From: Candidatus Peribacteria bacterium RIFCSPHIGHO2_02_FULL_51_15
GTDB taxonomy: Bacteria; Patescibacteriota; Gracilibacteria; Peribacterales; Peribacteraceae
Assembly (NCBI GenBank): GCA_001788965.1
Contig: MFXU01000047.1
Location: 1-40,561, forward strand
DNA length: 40,561 nt
Reading direction: 5' to 3'
Part shown: in pieces, positions 9,156-17,150 of the stretch
How positions within the stretch are numbered: position 1 is the first letter of the stretch
Layout of the letters: the number at the start of each line of letters is the position of its first letter
The notes under the pieces: generated by a model
The model's database searches: none
What the model was told of the DNA's origin: nothing
Seen by the model: the letters and a program-made list of their open reading frames with translations, nothing else
Made by a program: the position numbers and the translations under genes

Positions 9156-9228
9156 TATTTATGGAATCAAGAATGAAGGCAGAAATGTTTACCGACCTTT
9201 CCCCCTTTTCTGCCCTTTCTCACTTTGA

Positions 9229-9262
9229 TACCTGATTCTTGATTCTTGATACCTGATTCTTT
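9229..9262. repeat. 7-bp tandem repeat (TGATTCT/TGATACC)n
   Basis: TGATACCTGATTCTTGATTCTTGATACCTGATTCTT. Confidence 0.75.
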
Positions 9263-9265
9263 TCC

Positions 9266-10222
9266 ATGCTGACACCACGCGAGATCATTGCGCAGGCCTG
9301 GACCATAACCACGACCGAGCGTTCGTTGAAACGCTGGGGGTTTGTCGGCTCTTTCTTCCGTCTGCTACTGGATATCAAGCTGGTCGCTTATCAGATTTAT
9401 TTCTCTTACGCATTCATGGTGGCCGGCAAGGAAGTGGGGCTCTTTGACGACATCATCTGGGCCTATGACCGCCTGCCTTTCGGGCTGTTTGTAACCTTGT
9501 TTGTCGGCTTCATACTGCTGCTAGGCGTTGAGTTCCTGCTGCCGAGTTTCACCGACGGAGCCATCATCGGCCTCGGAGCCAAGTCTCACAATAAGGAAGA
9601 GGTCAAAGGCGGTTTTGTCCTTGGGATGTACAATTTCTTTCCCATTTTTACGGTACATGAAATTTTCGTATTCAGCGGCCTGAACCTTCTGATCACGGCC
9701 GTATCGATACTTTTGCGCTACGGAAGCGGACTTCAGGGTTTCCTGATCGTTGTCGCAGTATCCTTGTGGTGCGTATCGGGCATCCTGAAGTTTTTCTCCA
9801 ATTTCGCCGAACCGGCGATAGTGATAGACAAGGAAAATGTGTTTATGGCGATCGGCAAAAGCATGAAACTGGTGATCAGTTATCTCTGGCATGTCATATT
9901 TCTGGTCATGCTGATGCTCATAATCAGTATCCGCATTTTCATAAACACCGTAATCGCCGTCCTCATTCCCGTCGCGGTATTCGGCATCGGGATAGTTCTG
10001 ACTTACATTTTCACCCCGGCGGTCAGCTATACCATCGCCGGCATAGTCGGACTGGTTTTGATCTTCATCGCGGCATATTTCTTCACTTATCTGCATGTCT
10101 TCAAACAAACGGTCTGGACGATCCTCTATATGGAGCTGGTGAAAGAAAAGGAGCTGGACCGGATAGAAATCAAAAATGAGGACGTTATCTTGCCGCAGGT
10201 TCAAGCAGTACCGCAAATTTAG
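9266..10222 (+). CDS. Polytopic membrane protein of unknown function
   Basis: Several long hydrophobic segments; no recognised motif. Confidence 0.7.
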   Translation: MLTPREIIAQAWTITTTERSLKRWGFVGSFFRLLLDIKLVAYQIYFSYAFMVAGKEVGLFDDIIWAYDRLPFGLFVTLFVGFILLLGVEFLLPSFTDGAIIGLGAKSHNKEEVKGGFVLGMYNFFPIFTVHEIFVFSGLNLLITAVSILLRYGSGLQGFLIVVAVSLWCVSGILKFFSNFAEPAIVIDKENVFMAIGKSMKLVISYLWHVIFLVMLMLIISIRIFINTVIAVLIPVAVFGIGIVLTYIFTPAVSYTIAGIVGLVLIFIAAYFFTYLHVFKQTVWTILYMELVKEKELDRIEIKNEDVILPQVQAVPQI

Positions 10223-10303
10223 GTAAGGAAAGTAAGGGAGGTAAGGGAGGTCATATTTTTTACCTTCCTTACTTTCCTTACTTTCATTACCTTCCTTACC
10301 TTT
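10222..10303. repeat. Inverted 9-bp repeat palindrome (GGTAAGGAA)n ... (TTCCTTACC)n
   Basis: Left arm 10222-10251 and right arm 10261-10303 around a short AT-rich loop. Confidence 0.85.
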
Positions 10304-10313
10304 CTAAAATCCC

Positions 10314-10342
10314 TTGACTTGTGAACGATCGTCCACCATTCT
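10314..10342 (+). promoter_or_regulatory. lexA promoter
   Basis: TTGACT (10314-10319), 17-nt spacer, CATTCT (10337-10342). Confidence 0.45.
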
Positions 10343-10359
10343 GGTGTACGATTGTATCC
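10321..10359 (+). promoter_or_regulatory. Two candidate LexA operators upstream of lexA
   Basis: GTGAACGATCGTCCAC (10321-10336) and GTGTACGATTGTATCC (10344-10359), related to the perfect palindrome GTGGACAATCGTCCAC upstream of rmuC. Confidence 0.6.
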
Positions 10360-10367
10360 AATCTTTT

Positions 10368-10976
10368 ATGACCCTTACGCCTCATCAAAGAACGGTTCTG
10401 AACTATATCACTGAATTTCAGAACAAACGCAGCTACTCGCCGTCGCTGGCCGACCTCGCCGTGGCCTTCGGTGTACGCAGCAAGAACTCGGTTGCCAAAG
10501 TGGTGAACACTCTGGTCCACGAGAAACAGATTGAGAAAGATCCGAAAGGCCGGATAAAAATCATCGCTATGGCTCATTTCGACGACCGGCCCGCTCCCCT
10601 GACTCTGCCGCTCTTCGGTCCCATTGCCGCCGGTTTTGCCGCCGCCGCCGAGCAGGACGCCACGGAACAAATACGGCTCGATCAATATCTGATCAAAGAC
10701 CGGGCTGCGACTTTCCTGCTGCGGGTAAAAGGCGACAGCATGATCAATGCCGGCATCCACGAGGGTGATCTGGTGATAGTTGACCGTACCTTTGAACCCC
10801 GGCCAGAGAATATCGTTGTCGGCATTATGGACGGCGAATTTACCCTGAAACGCCTGAAGAAAGACAAGGGAAAATATTATCTAAAAGCCGAAAATGACGA
10901 ATTCCCGGATCTGCACGCCCTCGACGAACTGAAGGTGGCGGGAGTAGTGGTGGGGGTGATTAGAAAATATCACTGA
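10368..10976 (+). CDS. lexA: LexA repressor (SOS regulator, S24 peptidase)
   Basis: N-terminal wHTH TPHQRTVLNYITEFQNKRSYSPSLADLAVAFGV, Ala-Gly cleavage site PIAAGF, catalytic GDSM and TLKRLKK. Confidence 0.92.
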   Translation: MTLTPHQRTVLNYITEFQNKRSYSPSLADLAVAFGVRSKNSVAKVVNTLVHEKQIEKDPKGRIKIIAMAHFDDRPAPLTLPLFGPIAAGFAAAAEQDATEQIRLDQYLIKDRAATFLLRVKGDSMINAGIHEGDLVIVDRTFEPRPENIVVGIMDGEFTLKRLKKDKGKYYLKAENDEFPDLHALDELKVAGVVVGVIRKYH

Positions 10977-11108
10977 GAATTTTTTTCGCCGTATACACCG
11001 CGGCCGGGAACGTCTGCTGCTGATTTCAATTTTTAAAAGCTTCCTTAGTTTTTAATTGCAAGTTGGTATCAGAGCGGGCGTTCGCGCCCGCGGTTTGGAT
11101 GAGATTCA

Positions 11109-11243
11109 TACCACTTCGCGTTTAAAACGTTCTTAATCAGACGCGCTGGCGGTATGGAGTTCTTGGCTTGAGTAAACGCTACGCGGTACGAGATGATGCC
11201 GTTACGAATGACCGATTAGTTATGTTTTAAATGCAAAATGGTA
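11109..11243 (+). mobile_element. MITE-like element copy 1 (135 bp) with TCA target duplication
   Basis: TACCACTTCGCGTTTAAAAC...GTTTTAAATGCAAAATGGTA; flanked by TCA at 11106-11108 and 11244-11246; reads identical to copies 2 and 3. Confidence 0.9.
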
Positions 11244-11435
11244 TCACTTTGCGAATAAACCAGCTGATTCTTTGCTGTTCAAATTTCTCTGCCCTTTCTT
11301 TGTGCGCGACAAAAAAAAGGGCGAAAGAAAACGCGCGCGCCACAGTCCCTCCTTTGGGCCGCTCTGAACCCCATGGCGCGCACCCACATGGCTCAATTAT
11401 TTATCGCCAACGCAGGTTCTTTTGCTCAAAGCTGA

Positions 11436-11570
11436 TACCACTTCGCGTTTAAAACGTTCTTAATCAGACGCGCTGGCGGTATGGAGTTCTTGGCTTGAGT
11501 AAACGCTACGCGGTACGAGATGATGCCGTTACGAATGACCGATTAGTTATGTTTTAAATGCAAAATGGTA
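11436..11570 (+). mobile_element. MITE-like element copy 2 (135 bp) with TGA target duplication, inserted in the 3' end of valS
   Basis: Same sequence as copy 1; flanked by TGA at 11433-11435 and 11571-11573. Confidence 0.92.
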
Positions 11571-14455
11571 TGAGCCAACCGCTCATCGATTTTCTTCAGC
11601 TTCTCTTCGACCTCCGTAAGCTTCCCCTTTTCCGCTTCCACAAGCGATGCCGGCGCACGTGAAACGAAGTCCTGATTCCGGAGCTTCTGTAAGAGGCCAT
11701 CACGATACCGCACGAGCGACGTCTGTTCCTTCAGGAGACTCTTTTTGACCTTCACCGGATCGAAGAGGCCCTCGAGTGAGAGATGAATCTCCGTGCCGGA
11801 GAGGAATGCGCTCGCGACGTTCGTGTGCTTGACCGGCTTCGCATCGATCATGAGCGTCCCCACATGCCCAAGTCGCCGGATGTGGGCCTCCTGGGACTGA
11901 AGGAGCTCGGCATGCTTCTTCGTGTAAATGAATACCGCAACGTCCTTCCCCGCTTCGATCTCCTGCTCCACCCGCAGCTTGCGAATCGCGGAGATGACAT
12001 CAATAAGTACTTGAAACTGCTCACGCGGAGTTATCCCTTTGCCCTCAGCAAGAGCAATGTCTACCGGCCAAGGATGTTTAATAAGAATATCGGCATTTTC
12101 ATGTTTTAGAGATGACCAAAGCTCCTCTGTGACAAAAGGACAAAATGGATGAAGTAATTGCAAGATTTCTCTGAGAGCGTTAACAAGAAATGGGAGATTC
12201 GATTCCCCTTTAGAAAGTTCCAGGTACCAATCACAAAAGAAGTCCCAAACAAAACTATATAAAGAATCCCCTGCAACGCTAACAGCATAATTTTCTAGGC
12301 CTAACGTAACTTTGCCACGCACAGATAATAGCTCGGAAAACAAAGCGAAATCTGCAAGTGTTTTTGGCTCATAAGCACTAGGTATTATTGCTTTCGGATC
12401 TAATTTCTCCTTTTCACACTGTATCAACACGAACCGTGCCGCGTTCCAGAGCTTGTTGACGAAATTTCTGTACCCCGCGATTTTCTCTTCATAAAGCCGC
12501 GTGTCGTTTCCCGGGCTTTGCCCAATGGTCATGGAAAGTCTCAAGGCATCTGCTCCGTATTTCGGGATGATATCGAGCGGATCGATGGCGGTTTCCGGGT
12601 GGCTCTTGCTCATCTTTTCCCCGTTTCTGTCCAAAACCAATCCGTGGAGATAAACCGTTTCAAAAGGAATTTCACCCGTCGCGTAAGTCGTCATCAGGAT
12701 CATTCGCGCCACCCAGAAAAACAGTATATCGGCGGCGGTTTCCAGAATCTGCGTCGGATGAAAATCCTGAAAATCAGGACTTCTCTTCAACATTTCATCG
12801 AGAGAGATGGAAAAATCATCGGCCAGTGAGGGATCTATAAGCGTCGACCATGTCCATAGTCCAGAAGAAAACCAGGTATCAAGCGTATCAGGATCCTGAT
12901 GAACCACCCCGCCGCAATGAGGACAACCGTCGATCGGTCTCGAAGAAACAATAATGCCGGATTGCCCACCGGCTGTGAGCTGTGAGCTGTGAGCTGTGAG
13001 CTGCTCATCACTCATAGCTGACCGCTCATCGCTTGTCTGCGCATTCTTTGCGTCACCGCACTTCGAGCAATAGTAAACAGGCACCCTGTGTCCCCACCAG
13101 ATTTGGCGGGAAATACACCAGTCCCGGAGATTATCTATCCAATTGAAATAAACTTTTTCAAATCTCTCAGGAATAATTTTTATTTCTCCGTTACGCACAA
13201 CAGATTGCATAATTTCCTTCAAGCTGAACAATTCTCCTTTCCTTGCCCCGCGTAGCCCGAAGGGCGTAGCGGGGTGCCTTCTTGCCCCTTCTTGTCGGCC
13301 GAAACCTTGGCGAAGGCTGATGCCTTCTTGCTCTTCCCAGGTGACTACCTTTTTATTTACATCAATAAACCACTGCTCCTTTATCTGCGGCTCCACTATC
13401 CCCTTCCCGCGATAGCTAACCGCTACCCGGTGAACGTAATTTTTATCCACTTTGACCAGTAATCCTTTGGCCTTCAATTTCTCGACGACTTTCGGCCGGG
13501 CTTCCTCGATCGGCATCCCCGCAAATTCGCCGGCGATCTGAAGCAAGCGGCCGTCGAAGCCTATTATCTGCTCGCGCTCAAGCTTGTGCCGCTCACTGAG
13601 CTCAAAATCGGTCATGTCGTGCCACGGCGTGATGGTCATCACTCCGGTTCCGAATTCCGGATCGACGATCTTGTCTTTTATCACCGTGGCTTTCACCGGC
13701 CCGTTTATCCATTCGGCGGTGAAAGTTTCCCCATCCTTGTATTTCGCGTACCGCTTGTCAGCGGGGTGCATCACGACATACTTGTCGCCGAATTTTGTCT
13801 CCGGGCGGGCGGTGGAGATCTGAAAGGGACCGTATTGAAAGGTGTAGTACGGCGTCTTTTCCTCGATGTATTCGATCTCGTCATCCGAAACCGTCGTCTG
13901 CATCTTCGGGTCCCAGTTCACCGCACGGTGGCCGCGGTAAATCAAACCATCTTGGTACATTTTCACGAAGACCTCGCTCACACAGCGGTTGAGCGTCGGA
14001 TCCAATGTGTAACGCTCCCGGGACCAGTCGCAGCTGGCACCCATCTTCCGGACTTGTCCGCGGATAGTCCCGCGGCTTTTGTCGACGAAATCCGCGATCC
14101 GCCGGATCAATTCTTCGCGCCCGAGCTTGGCCCGGGGGTCGGGAATATTCTCTTCTTTCTGAATCTGTTTTATCACGACGCTTTCGGTGGCGATGGAAGC
14201 ATGGTCGGTGCCCGGCACCCAGAGCACGCGCTTGCCGCGCATACGATTGAACCTGATAAAAATATCCTGTAGAGCGAGCATCACCGAGTGTCCCAGATGC
14301 AGCTGCCCCGTCGCATTCGGCGGCGGCATGCTTATCGTAAAAGTTTCAGCTTTCTCATCTTTGCAACTTTCCGGCCGGAAAGCTCCGCTCTTTTCCCACA
14401 TTTCATAAATCCGATCTTCGGAGGCCTTCGGGTCGTAAGTTTTGGGAAGCGGCAT
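11543..14455 (-). CDS. valS: Valine--tRNA ligase with in-frame repeat insertions and MITE-derived C-terminus
   Basis: PPPNATGQLHLGHSVMLALQD, LWVPGTDHASIATE, DWCISRQIWWGHRVPVYYC, DPDTLDTWFSSGLWTWSTL, KMSKSHPETAIDPLDII. Confidence 0.93.
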   Translation of the reverse strand: MPLPKTYDPKASEDRIYEMWEKSGAFRPESCKDEKAETFTISMPPPNATGQLHLGHSVMLALQDIFIRFNRMRGKRVLWVPGTDHASIATESVVIKQIQKEENIPDPRAKLGREELIRRIADFVDKSRGTIRGQVRKMGASCDWSRERYTLDPTLNRCVSEVFVKMYQDGLIYRGHRAVNWDPKMQTTVSDDEIEYIEEKTPYYTFQYGPFQISTARPETKFGDKYVVMHPADKRYAKYKDGETFTAEWINGPVKATVIKDKIVDPEFGTGVMTITPWHDMTDFELSERHKLEREQIIGFDGRLLQIAGEFAGMPIEEARPKVVEKLKAKGLLVKVDKNYVHRVAVSYRGKGIVEPQIKEQWFIDVNKKVVTWEEQEGISLRQGFGRQEGARRHPATPFGLRGARKGELFSLKEIMQSVVRNGEIKIIPERFEKVYFNWIDNLRDWCISRQIWWGHRVPVYYCSKCGDAKNAQTSDERSAMSDEQLTAHSSQLTAGGQSGIIVSSRPIDGCPHCGGVVHQDPDTLDTWFSSGLWTWSTLIDPSLADDFSISLDEMLKRSPDFQDFHPTQILETAADILFFWVARMILMTTYATGEIPFETVYLHGLVLDRNGEKMSKSHPETAIDPLDIIPKYGADALRLSMTIGQSPGNDTRLYEEKIAGYRNFVNKLWNAARFVLIQCEKEKLDPKAIIPSAYEPKTLADFALFSELLSVRGKVTLGLENYAVSVAGDSLYSFVWDFFCDWYLELSKGESNLPFLVNALREILQLLHPFCPFVTEELWSSLKHENADILIKHPWPVDIALAEGKGITPREQFQVLIDVISAIRKLRVEQEIEAGKDVAVFIYTKKHAELLQSQEAHIRRLGHVGTLMIDAKPVKHTNVASAFLSGTEIHLSLEGLFDPVKVKKSLLKEQTSLVRYRDGLLQKLRNQDFVSRAPASLVEAEKGKLTEVEEKLKKIDERLAHTILHLKHN

Positions 14456-14501
14456 TGGGAGAAAGTCTACTACATGAGAGCTGTAAGCCAAATTATGATT
14501 A

Positions 14502-14529
14502 TTGACATTTATTATTTTTCTAATATATG
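14502..14529 (+). promoter_or_regulatory. Sigma70-like promoter of orphan ncRNA candidate
   Basis: TTGACA (14502-14507), 16-nt spacer, TATATG (14524-14529). Confidence 0.55.
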
Positions 14530-14534
14530 AACAT

Positions 14535-14653
14535 AACTCCTTTCAACGGTTTTTGGAGTTGGGATAGGTAAGCCTGCATTGTGGGCGACCACTATCCACC
14601 CCGGGGCGATGCTTCTCCTCTTTTCTCTCTCAAAGAAGCATCGCCCCATTTTT
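14535..14653 (+). ncRNA. Candidate independent small RNA, about 120 nt
   Basis: Hairpins AACTCC/GGAGTT and GGATAG/CTATCC, then a 14-bp perfect terminator stem and T-tract; own promoter; no credible ORF. Confidence 0.5.
14603..14653 (+). terminator. Strong intrinsic terminator
   Basis: GGGGCGATGCTTCT (14603-14616) / AGAAGCATCGCCCC (14634-14647) then ATTTTT. Confidence 0.85.
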
Positions 14654-14824
14654 AAATGTTTTGATTTTTTCAAGCTGCCCTTCAACTTCGCTCAGGGTAA
14701 ACAAGCCATCAGCTACCAGTGACGCCAAAGCTTTTAGTTGCCGCGCCCGCGGAGGGGCGCTGCTGAGTGGAAAAAATAACTGTTTTTTTACAAATTTTGT
14801 AGATAAAGACCTATAATTACCAGC

Positions 14825-15310
14825 ATGGAACGAGAGCATATATTTCTAGGGTCAAAAGAAAACCGCCTGATACCGAGAGGGGTTTTCGGCAATTTGAAAA
14901 ATGTTGTGGCCGGCTCTTTCGATGAAAACGTTATCGTCCCCGCGGAAAAAGGCAATGTGCCCAAAGCGCTGCTGGGCGTTCCGATCGCGGTAGCGGATAC
15001 CGTCCTTACGGCGCCGGACGCCGCACTGGCGGGACTTGCGGGCGAGGATATCGAGCCGCTCAAAGCCCAGTCCTTCGCCCGAACCAGCCGCGATATTCCG
15101 CTGATCGTAAGTCATACACTGGATACCATCGCGAACCTGCTGACACTGAAACCATGGCAAGCAACCAAAAGTTTTGTAAAAGGCGGGCTGGGAGTACTTC
15201 GCCTGCCCTCCGATATCCCGATGGATATCGTCAATGACGCGACGGGGGTGAGCGTCATCGAAAGAAAACAGGCACATTACCATGACAAAATTCTCGCGCT
15301 CGCGGCATGA
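14825..15310 (+). CDS. Hypothetical protein
   Basis: 161-aa ORF with coding-like composition; no recognised family. Confidence 0.6.
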   Translation: MEREHIFLGSKENRLIPRGVFGNLKNVVAGSFDENVIVPAEKGNVPKALLGVPIAVADTVLTAPDAALAGLAGEDIEPLKAQSFARTSRDIPLIVSHTLDTIANLLTLKPWQATKSFVKGGLGVLRLPSDIPMDIVNDATGVSVIERKQAHYHDKILALAA

Positions 15311-15412
15311 GCTACGATCCGCGGACTTATAAAGGCTGCTGCTGAACCTAAATTACTATTTTTTATGATTCCATTTTCACCGTTTTTCTGCTAGAATAAG
15401 AGCATAAAACCT

Positions 15413-15664
15413 ATGCAAATATCGCCCGAAAATTTGCCTGTCGCGCCGAACCTGGCAAATTCGCCATCCGTTGCTCCAGTCGTTTTCGCCACCCAGTCGG
15501 TGGGAAGAATTTTCAATTTTGTCGGAACCATCGCTCCCCCATTGCTTACTCTGGCCATCGCCGGTATGGGACTGAAGATTTTGACGGGAAAAAACCCGAA
15601 ATACTCGGAAAAAGCTGAATTCTCAATTCTCAATCATCAATTATCAATTTCATCTAAACTCTAA
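15413..15664 (+). CDS. Small putative membrane protein with repeat-derived C-terminus
   Basis: IFNFVGTIAPPLLTLAIAGMGLKIL hydrophobic segment; C-terminus SILNHQLSISSKL is encoded by heptamer repeats. Confidence 0.5.
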   Translation: MQISPENLPVAPNLANSPSVAPVVFATQSVGRIFNFVGTIAPPLLTLAIAGMGLKILTGKNPKYSEKAEFSILNHQLSISSKL

Positions 15665-15704
15665 AAGAAAAAAACCGTTAAAATCCAGTCAAGCCTCAAG
15701 CCAT

Positions 15705-15995
15705 ATGCCGACTTACGATTATAAATGCACAGTCTGTTTCGCCTCTTTTCGGAAGGTACTGCCTTTCGGAACGGACGAAATCCCGCAGTGTCCGAGGTGC
15801 GGAGGGGTGTCACAAAAAATCATCATTCCTCCCATGATCCACTTCAGGGGAAACGGTTTCTATAAGACCGACAGTTCCGTGAAAAAGGAGTCTAACCCCA
15901 ACCCCAACCCCAACCCCAACCCTAACCCTAACCCTAACCCTAACCCCAACCCAAGCCCCAACCCAAGCCCCAGCCCCGCTTCCGCCAAAACATGA
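15705..15995 (+). CDS. FmdB-type zinc-ribbon protein with (PN)n tail
   Basis: MPTYDYKCTVCFASFRKV...PQCPRCGGVSQKIIIPP; tail SNPNPNPNPNPNPNPNPNPNPSPNPSPSPASAKT. Confidence 0.88.
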   Translation: MPTYDYKCTVCFASFRKVLPFGTDEIPQCPRCGGVSQKIIIPPMIHFRGNGFYKTDSSVKKESNPNPNPNPNPNPNPNPNPNPSPNPSPSPASAKT

Positions 15996-16846
15996 AAAAA
16001 AACAGATCCAAAAAAATGACGGCGAATAATCCGTGGGTGACCAAGCTCACAGGACTTTCTTACCAGTCTCTCTTGTTTCTGTATGTGGGGTTGATCGTCG
16101 GTTTCGGCATGATTTATTATTTCCTTTCCACCTTTATCCCGGCCCACGGACCGGGGATCCCGCTGGGCGCGCCGGTTTGGTACCGATTTTTGGACAGTCT
16201 GTACTTTTCTACGATCACGGCAACGACCGTCGGTTACGGCGACATATCTCCTCACGGATTTTCGAAAGTCCTGGCGGGGCTGCAAAGCATTTCCGCCCTC
16301 TTCGTCTTCGCGATATTGGTATCGAAACCCATCTCCCAGAAGCAGGAGACCGCGCTTTTTGAGATGCATCAGCTGACCTTCGACGATGTTTTCACCTCGG
16401 TTCGCGAAGGTTTTTTCATAATGCGCAAAGACTTCGATGACCTGATAGTGGAAGCCCGACACCATAAAACTCTGAAACCGACTTCCTGGGAAAACCTGCT
16501 GACCGCTTACCGGCAGGGCGAAGTGCTGTTCGAGGAAATCCCGAAGTTTTACGACACCGAGAAACAGCTCTATGTCATCGATATCCACCGGGAGCAGCTG
16601 CTGATCGAATCGGTCCAGAGGACGCTCGAGCGGCTGGCATCGCTCCTGAAAACTTTCGATGAACATGAAATCGGATGGCGTGCTGACGAAAAACACACCA
16701 AGCGGTTCGACGAATTCCTCACTCTGGCGGAGAAAACCAAAAAATACTGGCACTCCCAATCCTTGAACCGGGAACGGGAAGAATTCACCGAACTGGAAAA
16801 GATCTTCACTGAAATCATCGGGTTGAGGCAGAGCGCAACTTCGTAA
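15992..16846 (+). CDS. Two-TM potassium channel family protein
   Basis: Selectivity filter TITATTVGYGDISPHG between two hydrophobic helices; start overlaps the upstream stop (ATGA). Confidence 0.85.
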   Translation: MKKNRSKKMTANNPWVTKLTGLSYQSLLFLYVGLIVGFGMIYYFLSTFIPAHGPGIPLGAPVWYRFLDSLYFSTITATTVGYGDISPHGFSKVLAGLQSISALFVFAILVSKPISQKQETALFEMHQLTFDDVFTSVREGFFIMRKDFDDLIVEARHHKTLKPTSWENLLTAYRQGEVLFEEIPKFYDTEKQLYVIDIHREQLLIESVQRTLERLASLLKTFDEHEIGWRADEKHTKRFDEFLTLAEKTKKYWHSQSLNREREEFTELEKIFTEIIGLRQSATS

Positions 16847-17011
16847 AGGGAATCAATAACCAACCTGCTCAGATAATCTAGAACACCGCGGCCACGGAGG
16901 GCCGCTACTGATGGAGTCTGTTATTTTTTTGCACTCAGCAGCACCCCTCCGTGGGTGCGTCGGTTCAATAAAATGGCTCTGGAAGCCGATTAAAATGTTA
17001 ACACTAATTAA

Positions 17012-17075
17012 TAGGAGCAGGTCTCCGACCTGCGTACGCGGCTCAAGAGAGCCGTTCCTATTCTTGGAGCTCCTA
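17012..17075. repeat. Branched palindrome (outer stem plus two inner hairpins)
   Basis: TAGGAGC [GCAGGTC-tcc-GACCTGC] gtac [GCGGCTC-aaga-GAGCCG] ... GCTCCTA. Confidence 0.7.
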
Positions 17076-17087
17076 TTCATAAAAACC

Positions 17088-17150
17088 TTCGCGTTAGCGA
17101 TTAGCGGGGAGCTTTTTTCTCCCCGCTATCCGCTCATCGCTTATCGCTAT
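17088..17150 (-). terminator. pnp 3' heptamer-repeat terminator
   Basis: On the minus strand: GATAGCG ATAAGCG ATGAGCG GATAGCG GGGAG-aaaaaa-gCTCCCCGCT AATCGC. Confidence 0.65.

Noticed and set aside
11108-11244. MITE copies as integron attC sites
   Set aside because: No integrase or cassette array; spacing is irregular and 3-bp target duplications fit transposition better.
11245-11435. Novel gene between MITE copies 1 and 2 (73-aa ORF 11231-11452)
   Set aside because: The ORF begins and ends within MITE sequence and has no coding-like features.
14455-14660. T-box leader for valS on the minus strand
   Set aside because: GGGGTGGATAGTGG only loosely resembles a T-box consensus, and the better promoter plus terminator signals are on the plus strand.
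15894-15985. CCCTAA tract as a chromosome telomere
   Set aside because: It lies internally and in frame within a zinc-ribbon gene, and is degenerate (CCCCAA, CCAAGC); a coding low-complexity tail is sufficient.
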